Shown in pieces: positions 1-5,803 of a stretch of 8,207 nt of DNA. A program made the position numbers and the translations under genes. The number at the start of each line of letters is the position of its first letter. The first letter of the stretch is position 1. This stretch comes from an uncultured Oxalobacteraceae bacterium (GTDB taxonomy: Bacteria; Pseudomonadota; Gammaproteobacteria; Burkholderiales; Burkholderiaceae): positions 1 to 8,207 of the forward strand of contig CAMLDH010000162.1 in NCBI GenBank assembly GCA_946478765.1. The letters run 5' to 3'. The notes beneath the pieces were generated by a model, which made no database searches, was not told where the DNA came from, and was given only the letters and a program-made list of their open reading frames with translations.

Positions 1-137
1 CAGAGCGTCGACTTGTAAGGTCGGGACGGGGCGGGGCAGTTTCTGTACCATCCCACTATGATGAACGAAGCCTGTCGCGTTTACAACTTGTTTGTTTCGC
101 AATCACTCAGGCTGAACAGTCACTTTAGAATATCGAT
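1..137. other. Window edge, no supported gene
   Basis: No gene can be supported here. One frame is open from the window edge and closes with a TAA at 16-18, so the last codons of an upstream plus-strand gene are possible, but five codons carry no information. A 36-codon plus-strand frame starts with ATG at 58 but has no convincing ribosome binding site and runs antisense into the end of the decayed minus-strand gene. Confidence 0.3.
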
Positions 138-1764
138 TTACGCAACAACGCTCATTGACTCTCGATAAGCTTCTTGGTATTTGGCAACCGTCGCGCAAGC
201 TTCTGGCGCATACGTTTTCACCGCCTTTGCCATGTTGGCGTACAGTGTACGCATGTGGTCACTTCTAACAGGCACTTCAAAGTTTTCCCGATTGGCTGCG
301 GCAACGGCGATCGGGAAAGTCTCAACAAAGCTGTGGTAGCCGCTGAAGTTCATAAACGCCGCAATGCCAAGTCCAGCTGGAATCTGCAAGTCGGGGTTGC
401 CGAAGAATTCCTTGCCAGATCTGTCGAGGCTGCCCATGGCTAACAGCATTACGACGGAACCAAGAGAGTGTGCACCGGCTGCGGGCTTGTCATTCTCCCA
501 ACTTGCCTTGGCTTGAGTACCATGAAGCACCCAGCGGCTGGTGCCGGTGCCGTGAGGGAACCTGTGCGATTTCAGGGAGGCAACTAGCCCGGTTTCGCGA
601 AACGCAGAAGGCATTGCCTCTAAAGCGAATTCCGACAGCAAGCCAGGCCGCGACTGATCGGCAACTGGATCTCCGACTCGATTCATACCTTGACGGCCAA
701 ATTCTTTTTCCTGAGCTGCATAGGCATGGCGGAGCTTCTCGTCCTTGATCTGGGAGGCATAGTAGATACGGCCGAAACTTTCACCCACTTGTCGGCCATC
801 GTCCAATAGTTTCACGTCAGCACGGCCGCCGAGCGATTCTCCCATAACGATTTGGTGCCCTCTCGGTTCGTGCCCGTGTCTCAGGCTGGTTAAAATTGTC
901 GTGTGCCAAACTGGTTTGAACATAAGAAAGCAGTGTGCCGAAGCTGTCCGCTCCTATTGGCAGAATGGGTAAGATTGCCTGCCGGTTGACGGCGGCGTCG
1001 TTCTGGTCAACCAGCGATAGCGGCTCCCAGATGATTGCACCAAAGGCATTAAAAGCCCGCAATTTGGTCAGCAACGGCAGATGGTCGTTGTCTTTCGACG
1101 CTGTTGTCAATTGCTGTGTTAACCATACCTTGCCAGCATCTTGCAGCCAAGAGGCTCCCAGGGATTTGTCGAGACAGCGACCGACCTGGTCGGAACGAGG
1201 CGAAAATTGCGCCATCAATTTGGTGTCGAAAAATTCACGCAATGGTTGCTGCCTCCCTCCAAAAACAATCTCTGCCAAGCCCCGCCTCGGTCTCGTAGAC
1301 AGAATGAATTACCTTACTCAACGACTCGGCATAACGATCAACGTGGCAAGTGCGGTGCCAATCTCAAAACAAGCGGCAGGGATGAAAGAAACATCCTTAG
1401 AGACACCGAATTTCTTTTGCAGTACTGAAATGGTATTTGGTGTTTGTCTGCTTGATTGAGGACTCTGTGCTTGCGCTTCCGTATTAATCTGCGGAGAGCT
1501 ATCACTTGTCTGCACAACATTTGTTGGTTGTGTGAAAACTGAAGTGGGCTCTTCTTTTACTAAGCATTGCTGGATCTGATCAGGAGAAACGTGCGGACTG
1601 GAGACGTTCGAGCTCTGCCGTTGCCGCATATTATCGAACCTGGTTTTTTTAGTTAATGAACGATAGACCCTGTTCATTACCATGTAGGCATTTATATAAG
1701 CGACATCGGTCTCTTGAATTTGCTGCACATTCTCGTTCGCCTGCAGCTCAGGACGCCGTGCCAT
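138..1764 (-). pseudogene. Broken long gene of unknown family (possible secreted/effector-type protein)
   Basis: Three collinear minus-strand open stretches (1764-1318, about 1340-1280, 1278-817, then 923-138) read as one protein of roughly 540 residues only if the frame changes at least three times. The first stretch starts at ATG 1764 and ends at TGA 1318-1320. A neighbouring frame then continues with protein-like sequence containing RYAESLSKVIHSVYETEAG, returns to the first frame near 1280 (LAEIVFGG onward) and finally moves to the third frame in the overlap 817-923. Required shifts are about -1, +1 and +1. Residues about 45-120 are rich in Ser, Gln, Thr and Pro; the rest is globular-looking, with no clear membrane segment, signal peptide or catalytic motif that I recognise. 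The Ser/Gln-rich N-terminus followed by a folded body resembles type III effectors, but this is only a compositional hint. The start has no good Shine-Dalgarno, and the frame is open upstream to 1855, so the N-terminus is uncertain. Sequencing errors instead of decay cannot be excluded. Confidence 0.6.
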
Positions 1765-1988
1765 TTGCCGTTTCAGAATGCTGATGTGAGTGCCGACGCA
1801 CCCCAGATATTCATTAAATGATCCGTCGGTCCGAACTATTTCTTTTCGGACAACTTAACATGTGCATGCGCCATGCGGCCTCCTTCCGAATACCTACTTC
1901 GTCCCCGCACTGCGTAAGTGAAGTACGGAGCAGAAAGCAACATAAAGTCAACCCGAATACAGAAGGCCTGACACCCATCCGGAAATTT

Positions 1989-2037
1989 TTGACCTACATC
2001 AAAGATGCGTTTTTCCGAAGTGCCTAGCATGATTGTG
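1989..2037 (+). promoter_or_regulatory. FNR/ANR-type class II promoter of the usp-hemerythrin island
   Basis: TTGAC-CTAC-ATCAA at 1989-2002 matches the FNR/ANR/DNR consensus TTGAT-N4-ATCAA at nine of ten positions. A -10-like hexamer TAGCAT lies at 2025-2030. If transcription starts at 2037, the dyad centre (between 1995 and 1996) falls at exactly -41.5, the standard spacing for class II FNR activation. No recognisable -35 hexamer is present apart from the box itself, as expected for an activated promoter. The leader to the GTG start at 2082 would be 45 nt. FNR-family control of stress proteins of this family is known in other proteobacteria; which regulator acts here is inference. Confidence 0.72.
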
Positions 2038-2081
2038 TGAGGTTTAATTCTTCTGATGACAGGAGCAAGGGGGGCGGAATC

Positions 2082-2519
2082 GTGTTCAAGACAATCCTCG
2101 TACCAACCGATGGCTCTCCGCTGTCCGATAAGGCGATCAACGCCGCTCTCGAATTCGCTCAGATCAGCGGCAGCAAGATCATCGGACTCTCGGTGGCGGA
2201 ACCTTATCCGTTTACGCCACTGTATCAGGACGCTGGCGCAGCCGATGGCACGATCTACGAAGAAAAAATGCGTGAGGTGGCTCAGCTCCACGTGCAGAAG
2301 ATTGTCGATGCCGCGAAAGAGGCGCATGTGCCTTGCGAGACAATCGTCACCCAATCTTTCAGTCCGTATGAGGAGATCCTCACGGCTGCGAAGAAATTCG
2401 GCTGTGATGTCATTTTCATGGCATCACATGGGCGCAAGGGGTTGAACAAACTTTTTGTCGGCAGTGAAACGCAGAAAGTGCTGGCCCATACGACTCTCCC
2501 GGTTCTGGTGTTCCGATAA
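2082..2519 (+). CDS. Universal stress protein, UspA family (first copy)
   Basis: A 145-residue single-domain universal stress protein, expected to be a cytoplasmic ATP-binding dimer. The nucleotide-binding features are visible: PTDGS at residues 8-12 with the Asp that contacts adenine/ribose, and A-S-H-G at 114-117, nine residues, then G-S at 127-128, the family's G-2x-G-9x-G-S/T motif with the common Ala for first Gly. It ends with the usual PVLVFR strand. I chose GTG at 2082 rather than the in-frame ATG at 2037 because it gives VFKTILVPTDGS, collinear from residue 1 with the second copy and identical in length, and a purine-rich GGGGGGCGGA (2069-2078) sits at Shine-Dalgarno distance. By hand count it is about 60% identical (87 of 145) to the protein at 3209-3646. 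It is the first gene behind the FNR-type promoter, 18 bp before the decayed hemerythrin gene, so a role in oxygen-limited or nitrosative stress is likely. Confidence 0.93.
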   Translation: MFKTILVPTDGSPLSDKAINAALEFAQISGSKIIGLSVAEPYPFTPLYQDAGAADGTIYEEKMREVAQLHVQKIVDAAKEAHVPCETIVTQSFSPYEEILTAAKKFGCDVIFMASHGRKGLNKLFVGSETQKVLAHTTLPVLVFR

Positions 2520-2537
2520 GATAGTGCGACGAGGTAT

Positions 2538-2966
2538 ATGAGGCAGCACGAAATCTGGTCATCACAACTGGCATTGTGCATCCCCTCGATGGATGCTGTT
2601 AATCGCGATTTTCTGGAGAGTTTGGCGTAATTATCCGATCTGCCGGACAAGGAATTCGATAAAAACTTTTCGGCTTAGGTTGCGCAGGTAAAAGCCGATT
2701 TATATCGAAGTTATATCGAAGAACAATTGATGGAGACAATCTATTTTTCCGGCATTCGGAGCCGCCTTGAACAACGAGTGCTTAGCGCATTGCATCATGC
2801 CGAACTAGGCGTAATGGAAGGAGACATAGCGATCGGCCGCGAAGTCATCGCGCTGTTACCGCAATGGTTCGAGATCCATGTTTCCATCATGGATCGTGTG
2901 CTGGTCGCCGCGCTGCACATGGCGCGGGATGAAGCGTTACCGCCCCATATGTCTCCTTCCGTTTGA
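2538..2966 (+). pseudogene. Decayed hemerythrin-like gene (paralogue of 3673-4173)
   Basis: From ATG 2538, with GAGG at 2531-2534 before it, one frame aligns with the intact hemerythrin-like protein downstream but is cut by TAA at 2628-2630 and TAG at 2676-2678. Matching blocks are MDAVNRDFLESL (intact MDELHRDFLEAL), DLPDKEF (STPDKEF), EEQLMETIYF (EEQWMEEIDF), VLSALHHAELGVMEGDIAIGREV (intact VLGALHHVHSRIMKGDLATGREV, pairing at most residues) and QWFEIHVSIMD (QWFVFHMSTMD). The metal ligands are lost as well: His21 is Asn, and both His72 and His76 are Arg, while the C-terminal His and Asp remain. Three extra codons near 2700-2721 come from an 11-bp tandem duplication. The 3' end is shortened to a TGA at 2964-2966. 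A residual frame of about 79 codons from 2727 could still be translated, but without the first helices it could not form the four-helix bundle. It is the second gene of the first usp-hemerythrin module. Confidence 0.88.
2700..2721 (+). repeat. 11-bp perfect tandem duplication inside the hemerythrin pseudogene
   Basis: TTATATCGAAG occurs twice back to back (2700-2710 and 2711-2721). Relative to the intact copy the surrounding segment carries a net nine extra bases, so the duplication seems to be offset by a 2-base loss that keeps the frame. It looks like a replication-slippage scar in a gene no longer under selection. Confidence 0.85.
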
Positions 2967-2970
2967 CAAT

Positions 2971-3013
2971 ACGCTGACAGGCAGCGTTGCACGACGATTG
3001 CGCAGAGCGCAAT
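2971..3013 (+). repeat. Two consecutive short inverted repeats after the hemerythrin pseudogene
   Basis: ACGCTG (2971-2976) and CAGCGT (2982-2987) form a 6-bp stem with a 5-nt loop; ATTGCGC (2997-3003) and GCGCAAT (3007-3013) form a 7-bp stem with a 3-nt loop. They begin 5 bp after the pseudogene stop. Neither is followed by a T-run, so an intrinsic terminator is not supported; a weak processing or attenuation structure between the two modules, or an operator, is possible. CAATACGC also recurs directly at 2968-2975 and 3010-3017. The rest of 2967-3208 shows no gene; TTGACG at 3119-3124 resembles a -35 box but lacks a good -10 partner. Confidence 0.5.
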
Positions 3014-3208
3014 ACGCCACGACATGTTCATCCGGGTACCCAGCTACGCACCGGGCACTTGCTCCTCTCATGCCCTCTCCCATCCAACGCCCCCCTATGC
3101 CCGGCATTCAACTTGCACTTGACGCGTCCCAGAGTTGCGCTAGTTTGAATGAGGAGGGCGCGATTCACGAGTAGATCTGCACGCGCGCAGGAACAAAAAA
3201 GGAAGATC

Positions 3209-3646
3209 ATGTTCAAAAATATTTTGGTACCGACCGATGGATCGGCATTGGCAGGTAAGGCAATTGATGCTGCAATTGCCTTCGCAAAAGTCAGTGGCGC
3301 TAGGATTGTTGCACTCTCCGTGGCAGAACCTTACCCATTTGCGCCGCTGGCAGAGAGTTCAATGACAATGGCCCCTGAAATTTATGATGCCAACATGAGA
3401 GAGCTGGCACAGCAGCACGTGCAAACAGTTCTCGAAACTGCGAGCAAAGGCAATGTGCAGTGTGAAACCGTTGTCAGACAGTCTTTCTATCCCTATGAGG
3501 AAATCATTGACGTCGCCAAGAAATACAATTGTGATGTCGTCTTCATGGCATCTCACGGGCGCAAAGGTTTGACCAGGTTATTTGCCGGTAGCGAAACACA
3601 AAGAATGTTGTTGCATTCGACGATCCCGGTCTTGGTGTTACGTTAA
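3209..3646 (+). CDS. Universal stress protein, UspA family (second copy)
   Basis: A 145-residue universal stress protein starting at ATG 3209 (MFKNILVPTDGS), preceded by AGGAAG at 3200-3205. An upstream in-frame extension to about 3149 adds a basic, unconserved stretch and is not needed. The ATP-binding motif A-S-H-G-9x-G-S is at residues 114-128, and the Asp of PTDGS is at 10. It is the same length as the first copy and about 60% identical by hand count; the main difference is the loop at residues 49-60, where almost nothing is shared. The moderate identity points to an old duplication or to two co-inherited paralogues rather than a recent copy. The gene is 26 bp upstream of the intact hemerythrin-like gene and almost certainly co-transcribed with it. 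I see no second FNR box between 2967 and 3208, so it may depend on read-through from the upstream promoter or on a weak local one. Confidence 0.93.
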   Translation: MFKNILVPTDGSALAGKAIDAAIAFAKVSGARIVALSVAEPYPFAPLAESSMTMAPEIYDANMRELAQQHVQTVLETASKGNVQCETVVRQSFYPYEEIIDVAKKYNCDVVFMASHGRKGLTRLFAGSETQRMLLHSTIPVLVLR

Positions 3647-3672
3647 GTTTCATATCCGTTAAGGAGACGTCC

Positions 3673-4173
3673 ATGCCACAAGCAATTTTGCCGTCCGAAA
3701 TGTCCACGGGCGCGCCAGCAATGGATGAACTGCATCGAGATTTTCTTGAAGCCCTTATTGGATTGTCCTCAACGCCGGATAAGGAATTCGAGGCGCGCTA
3801 TAGTGCTTTTGTAGCAAAGGCGGAACGCGCGTTTTCCACGGAAGAACAATGGATGGAAGAAATCGACTTCCCCATTATCAAAAGCCATCGCGAACAACAT
3901 GCGCGCGTGCTGGGCGCTTTGCATCATGTTCATTCCCGGATAATGAAAGGCGATCTTGCAACGGGGCGCGAAGTGGTCGAGAAACTATTTCCACAATGGT
4001 TCGTCTTCCATATGTCGACAATGGATGTTACGTTGGCGGCCGCATTGAAGATGACGGACATTGGCATTACGCAGCCGGCTTCAGCACTACTTGCGCCGTA
4101 TGCCGGCATGGCTCCGATTCCCTTTTGTACCGTATCCATAGACAACCCATCTGCAGTGCAAGGACAGGCTTAG
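3673..4173 (+). CDS. Hemerythrin-like domain protein (bacteriohemerythrin family)
   Basis: A 166-residue cytoplasmic protein starting at ATG 3673 behind AAGGAGA (3660-3666). It follows the bacteriohemerythrin pattern: M-D-E-L-H21 at the start of helix A, F54-S-T-E57-E58-x-x-M61 in helix B, F66-P67 then H72-x3-H76 in helix C, and W109-F-x-x-H113-x4-D118 in helix D. These would bind a non-haem diiron centre for O2 or NO. One usual ligand is missing: the HxxxE motif has Ala at position 53 where His is expected (A-F-S-T-E). A C-terminal tail of about 40 residues beyond helix D (residues 126-166) is longer than in typical 130-residue bacteriohemerythrins and contains a single Cys152. It is the second gene of the downstream usp-hemerythrin pair, suggesting a joint role in oxygen or NO response. 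The stop codon at 4171-4173 overlaps the end of a convergent relic frame. Confidence 0.85.
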   Translation: MPQAILPSEMSTGAPAMDELHRDFLEALIGLSSTPDKEFEARYSAFVAKAERAFSTEEQWMEEIDFPIIKSHREQHARVLGALHHVHSRIMKGDLATGREVVEKLFPQWFVFHMSTMDVTLAAALKMTDIGITQPASALLAPYAGMAPIPFCTVSIDNPSAVQGQA

Positions 4174-4220
4174 CTTTTCAAGTTCTGCGTCGATGCTCTC
4201 TTCGGTAGCGACGGCGGCAA

Positions 4221-4299
4221 ATCGAGATGCTTGATCAAATATTTGACTGCCTTGGCGGTATAGCGGGAACCATCGGCCGCCAGAAGAATTTTGATACAT
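4221..4299 (-). pseudogene. N-terminal relic of a third universal stress protein gene
   Basis: On the minus strand, ATG at 4299 is followed by TAT and then, after skipping a single extra C at 4293, by AAA ATT CTT CTG..., giving M-Y-K-I-L-L-A-A-D-G-S and then RYTAKAVKYLIKHLD. This is the classical start of a Burkholderiales universal stress protein, of a different subfamily from the two VPTDGS proteins upstream. Without removing the C the frame yields unrelated sequence. Similarity stops after about 26 codons; the open frame then runs to TAA 4170-4172, which overlaps the stop of the hemerythrin gene on the other strand. GGATTGGAAA lies just before the ATG. It sits about 30 bp downstream of mltA on the same strand. 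The rest of 4174-4329 holds nothing else that I can support. Confidence 0.75.
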
Positions 4300-4329
4300 T
4301 TTCCAATCCAATTGCCGCGCTCGATTGCA

Positions 4330-5505
4330 CTACGGTGCCGTCCGCACTTTCGGCAGCAGGACCCACATCATCCCGCGTTGTTTCATCTTGCCCGCTTTTT
4401 CCCCCGCCGCAGCGCCAAAGCCCCAGAAATAATCGGCACGCACGGCATTCCGAATGGCACCGCCGGTATCTTGCGCCAGCATCAAGCGCCTTAATGCAGC
4501 ATCGCTGCCGGGCTGGGTGGTCGCGATGAATACCGGCGCACCCAGCGGGATGAACTGCGCATCGACCGCAATCGAACGCTCCGGCGTCAACGGCACGCCG
4601 AGTGCGCCTTTCGGCCCTTTTTTCGGGTCGGTCACTTTCTCTTCCTTGAAGAATACATAGCTGGGATTGGCGTTCAATAACTCTTGCTGGCGCGCCGGAT
4701 GCGCGATGTACCAGGTCTTGATCGATTGCGCCGACGCTTGGTCGAGTGTCAGTTCGCCTTTGTCAACCAGATAGCGGCCGATCGACCTATATGGATAGCC
4801 GTTTTGATCGGCGTAGGCGACGCGCACGGTTTCTTTCTCATCGGCCAGTTGCACGCGGCCGGAGCCTTGCACTTGCAGGAAGAACGCTTCGATCGGATCG
4901 TCGACCCACACCAATTCCTTTCCGACCAGCGCGCCGGATTGTTCCAGTTCGGCGCGCGACAGGTAGGGCACGACTTTTTTACCCACCACGCGGCCGCGCA
5001 AGCGCATGCCTTTCAAATCGGGATAAATGCCGGTCAGATCAATGGTCAGCAAATCGTCCGGTGCGCGATAGAGCGGTGTCTGAAACGCGCCGCTGCGTTT
5101 GCGCGCGCCATGCAGCAAGGGCTCATAATACCCGGTCACCAGACCGTTATCGGAGCCGTCCGGATTGACTACATGGTGCGGGACAAAAAACGCTTCAAAA
5201 AAGCTGCGGACCGCCTTCGCATCGCTGGCATCGACTTCGCGCGCGATGGTGCAGGGTTCTTTCCAGTCAGCCTTTTTAATCAATACGTCACATGAATTGA
5301 CAAAGGCCGGCCACGCCTCGCGCAAATCATCGCCTTCCCATCCGGGCAATGCGGCAAAGGTGGCGGGCTGCAATACTTCAACCGGCTTGGTAACCGGCGG
5401 AGCCGGTGTGACTGGCGGCTTTTCCGGTGTGATTGTGGTGCATGCCGCGATGCCGAATACGACGATGGCAGTGGATGCGAGTAAACTTAGACGTTTGATT
5501 GACAT
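4330..5505 (-). CDS. mltA: Membrane-bound lytic murein transglycosylase A
   Basis: A 391-residue lipoprotein that cleaves the MurNAc-GlcNAc bond of peptidoglycan to give 1,6-anhydro-MurNAc ends, acting at the inner face of the outer membrane. Residues 1-22 form a lipoprotein signal: KR at 4-5, a hydrophobic core, then I-A-A-C with the lipidated Cys22; a Pro-rich linker follows (28-47). The MltA barrel domain shows GLVTGYYEPLL (121-131) and DDPIEAFFLQVQGSGRV (202-218), then NPSYVFF (280-286). The C-terminal 3D domain has the three characteristic aspartates: Asp315 in the VDAQFIPLG segment, Asp346 in QDTGGAIR and Asp358 in ADYFWGFG; Asp346 probably is the catalytic acid by analogy with E. coli MltA. 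The start at 5505 gives a perfect signal peptide, though there is no strong Shine-Dalgarno. Its start is 12 bp from that of a divergent small ORF, so its promoter must lie inside that ORF or beyond it towards apaG. Confidence 0.95.
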   Translation of the reverse strand: MSIKRLSLLASTAIVVFGIAACTTITPEKPPVTPAPPVTKPVEVLQPATFAALPGWEGDDLREAWPAFVNSCDVLIKKADWKEPCTIAREVDASDAKAVRSFFEAFFVPHHVVNPDGSDNGLVTGYYEPLLHGARKRSGAFQTPLYRAPDDLLTIDLTGIYPDLKGMRLRGRVVGKKVVPYLSRAELEQSGALVGKELVWVDDPIEAFFLQVQGSGRVQLADEKETVRVAYADQNGYPYRSIGRYLVDKGELTLDQASAQSIKTWYIAHPARQQELLNANPSYVFFKEEKVTDPKKGPKGALGVPLTPERSIAVDAQFIPLGAPVFIATTQPGSDAALRRLMLAQDTGGAIRNAVRADYFWGFGAAAGEKAGKMKQRGMMWVLLPKVRTAP

Positions 5506-5517
5506 GGGGATTCTGGT

Positions 5518-5655
5518 ATGTGGCTATTGATGCTTGAGGCCGGCATGGCGCTGTTTCTGTTGGTCTTCATTGTTTGGTGGACCATGTTTTCGGGACGAAA
5601 ACCCGATCATCATCCACGCAGGACGCCGCCGTCCGAGGACGATGCGCAGGGTTGA
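5518..5655 (+). CDS. Small single-pass membrane protein, 45 aa, divergent from mltA
   Basis: ATG 5518 to TGA 5653-5655 encodes 45 residues: M-W-L-L-M-L-E-A-G, then a strongly hydrophobic segment MALFLLVFIVWWTMF (about residues 10-24), then a polar tail S-G-R-K-P-D-H-H-P-R-R-T-P-P ending in acidic residues. One transmembrane helix with the Arg/Lys-rich tail in the cytoplasm is predicted by the positive-inside rule. GGGGA at 5506-5510 gives a usable ribosome binding site 7 nt before the ATG. Only 12 bp separate this start from the divergent mltA start. Short proteins with a VFIVWWTMFSGR-like segment seem familiar to me from Burkholderiales genomes, but I cannot name a function. The antisense reading of the same stretch gives no better candidate. 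Confidence 0.72.
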   Translation: MWLLMLEAGMALFLLVFIVWWTMFSGRKPDHHPRRTPPSEDDAQG

Positions 5656-5663
5656 CGCCAGTT

Positions 5664-5780
5664 GTGTGGGGCAGCAGCGTATGCAGTGGAGCCCCCACTT
5701 GCGCGGTCCGCGCTGCCCCGCATTTGTAGTGTTGAGGACAGCGTAATTCGGCGCACGGCGGCGCCTCATAAACTCTGTCC
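5664..5780 (+). other. Dyad-rich intergenic segment, candidate structured RNA or terminator region
   Basis: Between the small ORF and the apaG stop there is a cluster of inverted repeats. GGGGCAGC (5668-5675) pairs with GCTGCCCC (5712-5719), extendable outward by four pairs including G-T wobbles; inside it lie GCG/CGC (5677-5679/5709-5711) and AGTGG/CCACT (5685-5689/5695-5699). GCGCGG-T-CCGCGC (5701-5713) is an alternative, competing palindrome. A second element pairs GGACAG (5736-5741) with CTGTCC (5775-5780) around GGCGC/GCGCC (5750-5754/5761-5765). No known RNA family (6S, SRP, tmRNA, tRNA) was recognised on either strand. It could end transcription of the small ORF and/or apaG, form the leader of mltA, or encode a small RNA. 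Confidence 0.4.
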
Positions 5781-5791
5781 CGCAAATAATT

Positions 5792-5803
5792 TTAAATATT
5801 TAA
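5792..5803. repeat. 12-bp AT-only perfect palindrome overlapping the apaG stop codon
   Basis: TTAAATATTTAA is its own reverse complement and includes the apaG TAA (minus strand 5802-5800). It lies in an AT-rich block (5784-5803) that stands out against GC-rich flanks. It may be a protein site or part of transcript termination; nothing more can be said from sequence. Confidence 0.6.

Noticed and set aside
935..1459. 174-codon plus-strand open frame
   Set aside because: Opposes the decayed minus-strand gene. The minus readings look more protein-like across frame changes; this frame has no motif or ribosome binding site.
1895..1925. Bulged hairpin TACTT / CACT ... AGTG / AAGTA
   Set aside because: Short interrupted stem with an 8-nt bulge and no T-run; within what chance allows.
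1836..2354. 172-codon minus-strand open frame
   Set aside because: Antisense to the first universal stress protein and its promoter; shadow frame.
3119..3146. TTGACG with TAGTTT as a separate promoter for the second usp
   Set aside because: Only three of six -10 bases match with a 16-bp spacer; too weak to list. TTGACGCGTCCCAG also fails as an FNR box because only one half-site fits.
4232..4246. TTGATCAA as an FNR-like site
   Set aside because: The half-sites abut without the required 4-bp spacer, and the stretch lies inside the USP relic.
4684..5295. 203-codon plus-strand open frame
   Set aside because: Lies antisense within mltA, whose domains are complete; His/Arg/Ala-rich composition is typical of a mirrored frame in GC-rich DNA.
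5660..5790. 6S RNA, SRP RNA or tRNA in the dyad-rich gap
   Set aside because: Compared by memory with the conserved cores of these RNAs on both strands; none of their invariant sequences are present.
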